A stretch of 52,729 nucleotides of DNA, from positions 1 through 52,729 of the forward strand of contig JAPLJC010000087.1 of the NCBI GenBank assembly GCA_026388765.1, read 5' to 3'. The notes beneath the pieces are model-generated. The model did no database searches, was not told where the DNA came from, and saw only the letters and a list, made by a program, of their open reading frames with translations. Position numbers and translations under genes: made by a program. The stretch comes from Deltaproteobacteria bacterium (GTDB lineage Bacteria > Desulfobacterota > Desulfobaccia > Desulfobaccales > 0-14-0-80-60-11). The number at the start of each line of letters is the position of its first letter. The first letter of the stretch is position 1. Of this stretch, positions 33,914 through 41,773 are shown piece by piece.

Positions 33914-34792
33914 TTATGTTCGTGGAGTAGGTGGGCGTAATGGAGGGGGTCCCACTGGCCGTGGTCGAATCGTTTTGGTGGGTTCTGGTTCGGCCAGCTT
34001 TTCAATTTTTTGCTTTAATAGCACCTTGCCGGACTCCTGGTCATAAGCCCAAACTTCTTGAAGTTCCATCCTAACGCTATAGAATTTTCGAGACGTACCA
34101 TATGGCATGTCAAAAGTGGCTGCATAACTTTGACCACAATAGGAAATGTATCCTTCCGGAATGTTTACATTAGTCCGGCCAGGGATAGGTCTTGCAGGCA
34201 AACCAGCGCGGCCAGGGGTAGGATTGCCACCGCCCGGGTCTAAGTCTGTTGCATTACGATGTTTGGCTGGTTTCCCGATAAAAAGTACACCTATCTTACC
34301 TCCTTCGGGTTTAACAGCAAGTTTCTTAATATTCTCAGTACCATTGATGGGGGTCACAAAGTATCGTTTTTCTGTAGTAGTTTCTGCCCTTACTTTTGCC
34401 CCAAAAACGTTTTGCCCAGTCCAACCTTTCGATTTTTTACCCATATCTTGTACCAGATAATATACCTCTGGCGGTCCTATATAGCGCGGTGCAATGCCTT
34501 CTGTTGATTTCTCAATCCAAATACCGTTAGAGCTAGATAAAACCTTATCATCATCCAATTTAAAAACGTATATTTTATCAATATCTTTCTTGTCTGCTAA
34601 ATCAACTCTTTTACCAGGGCCTCTTTCTGCTCTGGTATAAACTACCTTATTTAAAGCTTCAACTGCTGCTACAATGTTATCACCCTTGAAACCTTTTGGA
34701 ACTGAATCCGAGGACAAATCTAAAGAACCCTGACCAAACGCTATACCGTATAATCCCATAGTAATAAGTACAGTCAACAGAACTTTTGTCAT
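33914..34792 (-). CDS. Secreted protein with Pro-rich tail, unknown function
   Basis: About 292 residues from ATG 34792, which has GGGAGGA upstream. A signal peptide (VLLTVLITMGLYGIAFGQ) is followed by a mixed alpha/beta domain of about 200 residues (GIAPRYIGPPEVYYLVQDMG, YFVTPINGTENIKKLAV) and a Pro/Arg-rich C-terminal tail (IRPRPVGPPPLRPPTPR). I do not recognise the family. The first two thirds are AT-rich compared with the flanking genes, which points to acquisition from elsewhere. It lies 33 bp upstream of qatB on the same strand, but a shared role with the cytoplasmic Qat proteins is doubtful because this one is exported. Confidence 0.65.
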   Translation of the reverse strand: MTKVLLTVLITMGLYGIAFGQGSLDLSSDSVPKGFKGDNIVAAVEALNKVVYTRAERGPGKRVDLADKKDIDKIYVFKLDDDKVLSSSNGIWIEKSTEGIAPRYIGPPEVYYLVQDMGKKSKGWTGQNVFGAKVRAETTTEKRYFVTPINGTENIKKLAVKPEGGKIGVLFIGKPAKHRNATDLDPGGGNPTPGRAGLPARPIPGRTNVNIPEGYISYCGQSYAATFDMPYGTSRKFYSVRMELQEVWAYDQESGKVLLKQKIEKLAEPEPTKTIRPRPVGPPPLRPPTPRT

Positions 34793-34899
34793 TATCTTTT
34801 CCTCCCGCAATCATCCATTGCACATCATGAGGAATTTGTCAAATGGTACTAAAGGGGAACCACTAAAAACACCCTAATGGGGGTTGGGGGATGGGGTTT

Positions 34900-34941
34900 G
34901 GGGAAGGGGGCAGGGGCCGTCGGCCCCTGGCCCCCTTCCCC
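34900..34941. repeat. Near-perfect 19-bp GC palindrome
   Basis: The left arm GGGGAAGGGGGCAGGGGCC (34900-34918) pairs with 34922-34941 with a single bulged base and a three-base loop. It lies just past the radical SAM gene stop. A related half (GGCCCCTGGCCCCCT) is at 9-24 at the window start. Confidence 0.75.
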
Positions 34942-34960
34942 AACTACCCTACCACAACTC

Positions 34961-36280
34961 CTACGCCGCGGCCAAGCGTTTCAGGCGGTGGTAATAGTCC
35001 CAAGAAAAATGGGGCCGGCAGGGGAAGACAGAATTATTGTGGCACAGGGGTTCGTTGGCCAGGTCGTAGCGCGAGCCCGCTACGGCCCTGGACCACAAGG
35101 CGGTGCCGGGGATGGGAGAGTATTGGGCCAGAACCGGGGTGGCCCCCAGTTCTTTCACCCGGCGAATGGCGGCCGCCACCTCGCCCTCGTCCTGGTCCGG
35201 CAGACCCATCAGGAGATAGACCCCGATTTCTTTGGGGCCAAAGCCGGCTTCTTTAAGATGGGCCAGGGCCGCCTCCAGTTCGCCGGCCCGGAGTTTCCGG
35301 TCCGGTCGCTCCGGCCCCAGGGCGGTGGTCTCAACCCCCAGGCGCAGGGTGGCGAAACCGGCCCGCTTGAGCCAACCGGCCACCTCCCGGGTGATCAGGC
35401 GAGCCTGAAGGCCGTTGGGGGTATGGAACCGGAAGGATAAGCCCTGACGGGCCAACTCCTCCAGGATGACCAGCAGATGGTCGTGGAAGTGCAACAGGAG
35501 GGCGTCATCATAGAAGGCCACGTCTTTAAGGCCCAGGCGCTCCTGCCAGTGGACCAGCTCCGCCACCACCGCGGCCGGACGGCGCCGCCGGTAGTTGGGC
35601 TGCAGCAGGCGGGAGGCGCAGTAGTCGCAGTCCAGGGGGCAGCCCCGGGAGGTGAGGATAGGGATATAGGTGAGGTGCTGCAAGAGATCCAGGGCCGGGT
35701 AGGGCAGGTCATCCAGCTCGGCTGGGACTACGGCAGAGAATTGAGCCAATCCCAGGTCGGCCAGGCGGGGCGGCAGCCCGGTTTCCCAGGGGCCGGCCAG
35801 CACCAGGTCGGCGCCGCTATTGGTGCGGGCGTGTTCCGGGCAGAGGCTGGCATAAATGCCGCCCAGGATCACCGGCACCCCGGGGAAATATTCCCGGACC
35901 AGGGCGATGGCCGCGGTTACGCCGGGATACCAGTAAGTCATGAGGGAGGTGACCAGGACCGCGTCGGGCCGCGGCATGACGGCCAGGCGGGCCCGAAAAT
36001 CCTCGTAGCTTACGCCGTAACGCCCGAAGCGCCTGGGGATGTCTCGTAAGGGCGCCGGGGTGGGGACGATCTCCTTGGGGTAATGGCCGGTGCCGCAGGG
36101 CCCGGGCCGGACGTGGGGGACATCCAGGCAGTCCAGGAGGTTGACCGCCGGCCCCCGGGCCCGGAGCCAGCCGGCCAGGTAGAGCAGCCCCAAGGGCCGG
36201 GCAAAGTAATCGTAGGCGGCGAAATCGTAAATCCAGGGGTTGATGAGCAGCAGGCGGGGGCGGGAGGCTTCCATGGACAT
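34961..36280 (-). CDS. B12-binding-domain radical SAM protein
   Basis: 439 residues. The N-terminal cobalamin-binding-type Rossmann domain (LLLINPWIYDFAAYDYFARP; VLVTSLMTYWYPG; VPVILGGIYASLCPEHA) is followed by the radical SAM core with TSRGCPLDCDYCAS (CxxxCxxC) near residue 215, and by a C-terminal part typical of BchE/HpnP-like methyltransferase or oxidative cyclase relatives. The substrate cannot be inferred. No biosynthetic cluster surrounds it. It is the last gene of its strand block before an AT-rich secreted-protein gene. Confidence 0.88.
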   Translation of the reverse strand: MSMEASRPRLLLINPWIYDFAAYDYFARPLGLLYLAGWLRARGPAVNLLDCLDVPHVRPGPCGTGHYPKEIVPTPAPLRDIPRRFGRYGVSYEDFRARLAVMPRPDAVLVTSLMTYWYPGVTAAIALVREYFPGVPVILGGIYASLCPEHARTNSGADLVLAGPWETGLPPRLADLGLAQFSAVVPAELDDLPYPALDLLQHLTYIPILTSRGCPLDCDYCASRLLQPNYRRRRPAAVVAELVHWQERLGLKDVAFYDDALLLHFHDHLLVILEELARQGLSFRFHTPNGLQARLITREVAGWLKRAGFATLRLGVETTALGPERPDRKLRAGELEAALAHLKEAGFGPKEIGVYLLMGLPDQDEGEVAAAIRRVKELGATPVLAQYSPIPGTALWSRAVAGSRYDLANEPLCHNNSVFPCRPHFSWDYYHRLKRLAAA

Positions 36281-36329
36281 TTGTTTCTTTAAAAAGACAA
36301 ATTAGGCAAAATTCTCCTACCGAGCCGCG

Positions 36330-37121
36330 TCAGCGCTTGACGGGCCGGTCGGACAGCAGGTCCTCTAGAAAATCTATGGCAAGATCAGTCGACGAGGTCC
36401 ATTTGTGGCCGTCAAAGGCTTCGTCTTTCCAAGAGGGGCGCGCTTCTGGATGCGGTCCGCAGACAGCCAGCTTGCCCTTGCCGTATGAACTCATGAGGGC
36501 GGCGATGCTGCCATCCTCATAGTTGGCGATGACTTGCACGTCTTCCGGGCTGTTGACGAGTTGGAAACTGGGACCTGCCTTGAAAAACATGGGGCGGGTT
36601 TTCCCCTGCCAGCGTACAGGTATGATCCGGGCGGTAAAGTCGCTCCGGTAGACCTTGGTTGCCGCGGGAATGAGGCCCAAGCCTTTGACCTGGGTCTTGC
36701 CCTCGTTCCAAACGGTGGACGCCATGAAGCCGCCCCCGCAGAGCCCCCAATAGCGCCCCCCGTTGCGCAAGTAGTCTTTCAAGGCCTCCGTGACTTTCGG
36801 CGTGAAGGCTTTCAACAGAGGGTGAAGATCGTCCTCGGTCCCGCCAATTATGAAAACTGCCGTATCTTTAAGCAAATTTGGCAGTTCCCCAACATTGGAC
36901 ACGAACTTGACCTTGAGACCGACGCTCGCCACGATCGCCGCGGCTGCCTCGGGGCAATCCTCGGCGGAGACCGGCCCGTTATAGATCAGGGCATATTTTA
37001 CCGGTTCGGAATTAGCCTGGATTGGCGCACTGGAGCTTCGTCCGGCCAAGGCGAAGCACATGCCGAGCAGTATGACGACACAGAGAACAAAGACCGCTGT
37101 GGTTCTGCTGATGAAGTTCAT
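36330..37121 (-). CDS. Exported BPL_N-type (class I glutamine amidotransferase-like) protein
   Basis: 263 residues with an N-terminal signal segment (TAVFVLCVVILLGMCFALAG). The mature part has the BPL_N layout: ALIYNGPVSAEDCPEAAAAI, VFIIGGTEDDLHPLL, the nucleophile-elbow-like GGRYWGLCGGGFMAS with Cys in LCGGG, and GKGKLAVCGPHPEARPSW near the end. This fold occurs as a separate periplasmic protein in many proteobacteria with unknown substrate. It is not a biotin ligase, since the catalytic domain is absent. It is transcribed with, or just downstream of, tilS (76 bp gap). Confidence 0.78.
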   Translation of the reverse strand: MNFISRTTAVFVLCVVILLGMCFALAGRSSSAPIQANSEPVKYALIYNGPVSAEDCPEAAAAIVASVGLKVKFVSNVGELPNLLKDTAVFIIGGTEDDLHPLLKAFTPKVTEALKDYLRNGGRYWGLCGGGFMASTVWNEGKTQVKGLGLIPAATKVYRSDFTARIIPVRWQGKTRPMFFKAGPSFQLVNSPEDVQVIANYEDGSIAALMSSYGKGKLAVCGPHPEARPSWKDEAFDGHKWTSSTDLAIDFLEDLLSDRPVKR

Positions 37122-37196
37122 TTTCTTCCAACCTTTTGATTTGAGATTTTGCGGCAGCCTTGGCCATCCCAGGCGGCATCGTAGGATAATCCACCC

Positions 37197-38693
37197 TTAA
37201 GTTTGCCCTCCGCGGCAAGCCTGCAGCATCTCCCAGATCCGCCGGGTGTCGGGGGTCTGGGGGCTGATTTCCAGGGTCAGGAGGCTGCGGCTGGCCCCGG
37301 TCACCTTCACCGGCTCGGCCGGGCGCAGGCCCGCCACCCAGACGATCTGCCCGGCGCTAATCACCAGGGGGATATGGGGCCGCAGCCAGCGGGGCATCTT
37401 GGCGTCCACCAGGAAGTCCTGGAGTTTTTTGGGACCCGGGGCGCCCAGGGGCCAGAAGCGATCTCCGGCCCGGAAATAACGGACCTCCAGGGGGAAGGTG
37501 AGGCGCTCCTGGTCCAGCACGGCCACGTGGGACTCCAGGGGTATTAAGCCCCCAGCCTGACGAGTCCGGCTGCTCCAGGTCCAGTTCCAGCCTTCCGGCG
37601 TCTCCAGGCGGCCCGGGGGGGCTGCCAGCAGGGTCACTCCGGCCGGGGGCGGCGGCAGGCGCCGGAACAGGTGCAGCTCCGGGCCGGCCCGGGCCACTCG
37701 GGCTGCCCCCAGGGAGATGAGGCCGCCGCTTTTTTCCCCCGCGGCCAGGTCCAGGAGCGCGGCGGTTTGCGCCGCGCTGAGGCTCTGCTCCCCGATGAGG
37801 CGGCCCAGCGCCACCCGGAGCAGACGCAACTGCCAGCCGGGCGCCAAGCTCAGGAGCCGGGGCAGGTCCAGGGAGTAAAAGTCCGGGGCTGGCGCTCGGC
37901 TCACCTGTGCCAGGAGGCGGTCGCTCTCCCGGGCCAGGAGGCGCTCATCTTCCTGGAGCAGGAATTGGGTGCGCCAGATGGCTTCCTTAAGGCGGGGATT
38001 ATATAGGTGCAGCAGCTCCGGCAGCAGGTCCAGGCGGACGCGATTGCGCCGATAGGCGCGGCTCAGGTTGCTGGAGTCCCGGCGGTACGGGATGGCTTGC
38101 TGCTCCAGCCAGGCCAGCAAGGGGGCCTTGCCCACCGACAACAGAGGCCGCACCGTGCCTTTCGGGGTGGCGGGCCACATGCCCTTCAAGCCTTCGGGGC
38201 CGGCGCCCCGGAGCAGGCGGAGCAGGAAGAGCTCCACCTGGTCGTCGGCGGTGTGCCCCAGTGCCAGCTTGCCGTAGCCTTGGGACCGGCAGGTGTCTTG
38301 TAAGAAATCGAGGCGCAGCCGCCGGGCCGCCATTTGCCGGGAAAGCCGGTGAGTGCGGGCCAACTCCTTGACGTCGCCCCGACCCTGGTGATAGGGCAGG
38401 TGAAGCTCCTGGGCCAGTTCCGCCACAAAGGCAGCGTCATCGGCGGATTCCCGGCCCCGGAGGCCGTGGTCGAAGTGGCCTACCCCCAGCTCCAGCCCCA
38501 ACTCCTGGCGCCAGCCCACCAGCAGGTGCAGCAAGGCCACCGAGTCCGGGCCGCCGGAGACCGCCACCAGGACCCGGTCTCCGGGTCGGAACATCTCTTC
38601 TCGATGTACAAAATCAAGGACCCAAGCGGTCAGGCGCGTCGGCGGGAGGTCGGCAGCAAAGAGGGCTTGGATTAGGCGGCCGTGATGGGACAA
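37197..38693 (-). CDS. tilS: tRNA(Ile)-lysidine synthase
   Basis: PP-loop ATPase that converts C34 of tRNA-Ile(CAU) to lysidine. 498 residues, full-length form. The ATP site VLVAVSGGPDSVALLHLL is near residue 42, HFDHGLRGRESADDAAFV follows, and LALGHTADDQVELFLLRLLRG and the RRDSSNLSRAYRRNRVR tRNA-binding block come next; the C-terminal TilS substrate-binding domains complete it. The start used is TTG 38693; it overlaps the response-regulator gene by 22 bases, and an internal ATG (38594) would remove a plausible N-terminal helix, so the exact start is uncertain. Confidence 0.93.
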   Translation of the reverse strand: MSHHGRLIQALFAADLPPTRLTAWVLDFVHREEMFRPGDRVLVAVSGGPDSVALLHLLVGWRQELGLELGVGHFDHGLRGRESADDAAFVAELAQELHLPYHQGRGDVKELARTHRLSRQMAARRLRLDFLQDTCRSQGYGKLALGHTADDQVELFLLRLLRGAGPEGLKGMWPATPKGTVRPLLSVGKAPLLAWLEQQAIPYRRDSSNLSRAYRRNRVRLDLLPELLHLYNPRLKEAIWRTQFLLQEDERLLARESDRLLAQVSRAPAPDFYSLDLPRLLSLAPGWQLRLLRVALGRLIGEQSLSAAQTAALLDLAAGEKSGGLISLGAARVARAGPELHLFRRLPPPPAGVTLLAAPPGRLETPEGWNWTWSSRTRQAGGLIPLESHVAVLDQERLTFPLEVRYFRAGDRFWPLGAPGPKKLQDFLVDAKMPRWLRPHIPLVISAGQIVWVAGLRPAEPVKVTGASRSLLTLEISPQTPDTRRIWEMLQACRGGQT

Positions 38694-39055
38694 AGTTGGG
38701 CGATGACCTCGAGAATGGCGTCCTTGGAGAAGGGCTTGGCCAGGAAGCGATCCACTATCTGATCCTGGCCGGCGAGGTCGGCGAGATCAGGCGGTTCCGA
38801 GGAGATCATGACGACGCGGCACTCCGGCTGCAGCTCTTTTAGCCGCCGGGCCACCTCCAGACCATTGAGGCTCGGGAGGTGGAAATCCACCACCGCCACC
38901 TGGTAGCTGGGCGAATCAGCGGCGCCGGCCAGCTCCGGGTCGAACCCCGCCGCAGTGGTGACCTGGTAGCCGGCCCGGCGCAGGATGGCCACCAGGGCTT
39001 CCCGGGTCCAAGGGTCGTCGTCGATCACCAAAATCCAGGGGCTCATCAGGGTCAT
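38672..39055 (-). CDS. Single-domain response regulator
   Basis: 127-residue receiver domain without an output domain. The acidic pocket is IDDDPWTREAL (Asp12-14), the phospho-acceptor Asp57 is in AVVDFHLPSLNG, Ser84/Ser85 follow in VVMISSE, and Lys107 is in FLAKPFS. It is encoded just downstream of a histidine kinase on the same strand and overlaps tilS. It probably acts by protein interaction. ATG 39055 and ATG 39046 are both possible starts. Confidence 0.9.
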   Translation of the reverse strand: MTLMSPWILVIDDDPWTREALVAILRRAGYQVTTAAGFDPELAGAADSPSYQVAVVDFHLPSLNGLEVARRLKELQPECRVVMISSEPPDLADLAGQDQIVDRFLAKPFSKDAILEVIAQLCPITAA

Positions 39056-39131
39056 GGTCTCCGGGTACGAGGCCGACTCTTTTCCCCTCCTTTTCCAAAA
39101 GGGGAATTAGGTCACTTATGCTTTTAAATAA

Positions 39132-39153
39132 GGGGCACGGCCCGCCGTGCCCC
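39132..39153. repeat. Hairpin GGGGCACGG-cccg-CCGTGCCCC
   Basis: Nine-bp perfect stem followed by TAC, at the 3' end of the histidine kinase gene. Member of the dispersed GGGGC...GCCCC hairpin family. Confidence 0.65.
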
Positions 39154-40958
39154 TACGCCTCCAGGGTTTCCGCCTCGTCGCTGGCCGCCGGGAAGGCCAG
39201 ATGAAAGGCGGCGCCCCGGCCGGGGTCGCTTTCCACCCAGATGCGGCCGTGATTGGCCGCGACCAGGGTCTTGCAGATGTAGAGGCCCAGGCCGGTGCCG
39301 TCCGCTTTCGAGCCGGACAGGCGAAATTTTTCAAACAGATGCTCCTTTTCCTCCGGGGCCAAGCCGGAGCCGGTGTCGGCCACGGTGATCTCCACCTCCG
39401 GGTGCTCCGAACCATCCAGGAGCCGGGCCCCCACCTGAATCTTGCCATCGGCGGGGGTGGCGGCCAGGGCGTTCACCAGGAGATTGGCCAACACCCGGTC
39501 CAGGGACGGCTCATCCACCAGGATGGGAGGTAAGTGGGGCGGCAAGGGGGGCGCGGTCAAGGCTACCCCCTGCTGCTGGGCCATGGGGCCGAAGCGATGC
39601 AGTTGCCGCTGGATGATAAATCCCGGCGGCACCGCCTCCGGCTTCAGGACCAGGCGGCCGGACTCGAAACGGCTCAAATCCAGGACGTTGTGCAGGTGCA
39701 GGAGCAGGCCTTCACTGCGTTGAATAATGCCCCGCAACTTGTCGTGAATCTCCGGGGGCAGGGTTTCGTCCTCCAGGGCCTCGATGGTGAGGCGCACCCC
39801 GGTCAAAGGGGCCTTGATGTCATGGACGATCATGGCCAGAAAGTCGGCGTTGGCGGCCACCCGGTCCCGCTCCTCCTGGAGCAGGCGGGTCTTGTCGCCC
39901 AGGGCTCGAGTCATGGCGTTGAAGGATTCGGCCAGCTCCCCCAGTTCGTCGCGGCTGGTCACGGGAATGTCCCCGGTCAGTTCCTCCTGGGCGGCCCGGC
40001 GGGTATCCTCGGCCAGGTGGGCGATCTGCCGGCGCATCCCCGAAGAGAGCCAGAAGCTCAAGAGCATGCCGATGAGGGCGGAGGCCCCGCCCACGCCGAA
40101 GATGACCAGCTTCAGGGTGAGGAGGGTCGGCTCCAGCTCCCGGCGGTTGACTCCCACCACGATGAGGTTTTCCCAAGGCTTCTCTTCGCCCTCCAGGGGC
40201 AGGAATTCGATGGTATAGGATTCCTGCCCCAGAGACAGGCTTTGGATCAGATTTCCGGGGCCGCTGGCGCTGGCGGCCAGGTCTTTGCTGCGCCGAATCT
40301 GGTTCAGGGCGCTCTCCGGCAGGTCTTTAAAGGAATTGACCACCAGGCGGTTGGCGTAGAAGATGGCCACTTCGGCTCCGGGGCGGGACAGGGACTCCAC
40401 GAAGCCCCGGTCGATGAGGACCCCGGTGAGGACGACACCCACGATCTTATCCTGATAGCGGATGGGGGCCGAGGCGCTCAGGGAGATGCTGTCCTTCCAG
40501 GTGGTCATCCGGGTGGCCTCCTGGCCCTTGAGCCCGGCCCGCACCAGGGGGTTACTGGAGATGTTGACCCCCAGGGCCCCGGGGTCATGGGCCCGGACCT
40601 CGATCACCCCCTGATAATCGGTGATGGTAAGGATATTGAGGCCGGTGGCCTTCATCATGGGGGTCACCAGGCTGCGCAGGGCTTCGACGTTGCCCGCGGC
40701 CAGCAGTTCGCCGTAGGTGGGGTTGTCGGCCAAGAGGTTGGCAGCCTGTTCCACGCGGTGAATCTTGCCGATATATTCCGCCAGCACCAGGCGGGCCACC
40801 AGTTCCACCCGCTGGCGGTGCCACTCCAGGATCTGGCGGGTGGCCAGGTATTGCATCACCAGGAGCAGGCCCACCAGGGCCACCAGGAGAGAAAACAGAG
40901 TTACCCCCAGGAGCTTGCCACCCACTTTATTTTTCAGGCGCAGGTTCACCATTAGCAA
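39153..40958 (-). CDS. Membrane sensor histidine kinase with cache-type domain
   Basis: 601 residues. A first transmembrane helix (LLGVTLFSLLVALVGLLLVM) is followed by a periplasmic cache-like sensor of about 240 residues (FADNPTYGELL region, ITDYQGVIEVRAHDPG, DKIVGVVLTGVLIDRGFV), a second helix (VIFGVGGASALIGMLLSFWL), a HAMP linker, and a HisKA domain with the phospho-acceptor in IVHDIKAPLTGVRL. The ATPase domain has N (NLLVNALAATPADG), G1 (VADTGSGLAPEE) and G2 (ADGTGLGLYICKTLV) boxes. Single-cache sensors often bind small organic acids. The receiver protein 97 bp downstream is its likely partner. Confidence 0.93.
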   Translation of the reverse strand: MLMVNLRLKNKVGGKLLGVTLFSLLVALVGLLLVMQYLATRQILEWHRQRVELVARLVLAEYIGKIHRVEQAANLLADNPTYGELLAAGNVEALRSLVTPMMKATGLNILTITDYQGVIEVRAHDPGALGVNISSNPLVRAGLKGQEATRMTTWKDSISLSASAPIRYQDKIVGVVLTGVLIDRGFVESLSRPGAEVAIFYANRLVVNSFKDLPESALNQIRRSKDLAASASGPGNLIQSLSLGQESYTIEFLPLEGEEKPWENLIVVGVNRRELEPTLLTLKLVIFGVGGASALIGMLLSFWLSSGMRRQIAHLAEDTRRAAQEELTGDIPVTSRDELGELAESFNAMTRALGDKTRLLQEERDRVAANADFLAMIVHDIKAPLTGVRLTIEALEDETLPPEIHDKLRGIIQRSEGLLLHLHNVLDLSRFESGRLVLKPEAVPPGFIIQRQLHRFGPMAQQQGVALTAPPLPPHLPPILVDEPSLDRVLANLLVNALAATPADGKIQVGARLLDGSEHPEVEITVADTGSGLAPEEKEHLFEKFRLSGSKADGTGLGLYICKTLVAANHGRIWVESDPGRGAAFHLAFPAASDEAETLEA

Positions 40959-40982
40959 AATAATAGCATATTCGGGGGATTA

Positions 40983-41058
40983 GTTCAAAGTTCAAGGTTC
41001 AAGGTTCCAAGTTGAGGTTCCAAGTTCGCATTTAACCTTGAACTTTGAACCTTGAACT
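40983..41058. repeat. Heptanucleotide array forming an inverted pair (GTTCAAG units)
   Basis: Units agttcaa, agttcaa, ggttcaa, ggttcca, agttgag, ggttcca run one way. From about 41033 the array continues as the reverse complement (aaccttg, aactttg, aaccttg, aacta). The two halves can pair into a long hairpin. It lies between the histidine kinase gene and the broken protease gene. Confidence 0.75.
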
Positions 41059-41683
41059 ATCCTAAGAGAAAAACGGCGATGGCGCGGTACAGCGGCATGA
41101 GCAGGGCGCCCATTACCCCGGTGTAGAAGAGGATCAGAATCAGGAGAAAGCCCACCTGGTCCAGGTGGTGGTATAAGCGCTGCAGTTACGGGGGCAGCAG
41201 AATGGCCAGGATGTGGGAGCCGTCCAGGGGCGGGATGGGAATCAGGTTGAACAGGGCCAGGAAGATGTTAATGATGACCCCGAAATAGGCCATCTTCACC
41301 ACCCCGACGTTGCCCAGGTCCAGGCGCAGCAGGAACGCAAAGGCCACGGCCAGGGCCAGGTTGCTCAAGGGGCCGGCGGCGCTGACGGTGATTTCCCCCC
41401 AGCGGTAATTGCGAAAATTTAAGGGGTTTACCGGCACCGGCTTGGCCCAGCCGAACAGGAGCCCGGCATGGGTCAGTAGCAGAATCCCCGGTATCAGGAT
41501 GGAGCCCACGGGGTCGATGTGAGGGCCGGGGTTCAAGGTGATGCGCCCCATAATGCGGGCGGTGGGGTCGCCGTTGAGCAGGGCCACGTAGCCGTGGGCC
41601 ACCTCATGGACGATGATGGAAAAAAGCAAGACTATGGCCATGAGGGCCACTTCCAAGAGATATGGGAGGCTTAAAGAAGGCAC
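41057..41683 (-). pseudogene. Site-2 protease family (M50) protein interrupted by in-frame TAA
   Basis: Multi-pass zinc metalloprotease-like protein. The HExxH motif is in IIVHEVAHGYVALLNGDP, and the second metal site is in NLIPIPPLDGSHIL. After LAILLPP an in-frame TAA (41186-41188) appears, and the frame then continues, uninterrupted, with family-like sequence (LQRLYHHLDQVGFLLILILF, YTGVMGALLMPLYRAIA) to TAG at 41057. A single base change of a Glu, Gln or Lys codon would create this stop. UAA is not a selenocysteine codon, so recoding is not a good explanation. Both active-site motifs precede the stop; a protein missing only the last helix (165 residues) may still be made. Confidence 0.8.
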
Positions 41684-41688
41684 GGTTG

Positions 41689-41772
41689 GAGTTTTTAGTT
41701 TTGATTTTCGAGTTTTTAGTTTTCGGCTGCTGGGAAACTGAAATGTAGGGGCGGCTCGCGAGCCGCCCCTAC
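41689..41772. repeat. Heptanucleotide array plus 12-bp perfect hairpin
   Basis: Units gagtttt, tagtttt, gattttc, gagtttt, tagtttt are followed by GTAGGGGCGGCT-cgcg-AGCCGCCCCTAC at 41745-41772, the cleanest example in the window of the GTAGGGGCG...CGCCCCTAC hairpin. It lies between pgm and the protease gene. Confidence 0.8.
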
Positions 41773-41773
41773 G

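Noticed and set aside
39534-40955. 473-codon open frame opposite the histidine kinase
   Set aside because: Same GC-driven antisense pattern; no ribosome-binding site and no motif. Similar long shadows opposite pcnB (58-1446), metK (44900-45730), mvhA (11955-12722) and purM (50002-51114) were rejected for the same reason.
41186-41188. Selenocysteine or pyrrolysine recoding of the stop inside the site-2 protease
   Set aside because: The codon is TAA, not TGA or TAG, and no hairpin follows it; a nonsense change or sequence error is simpler.
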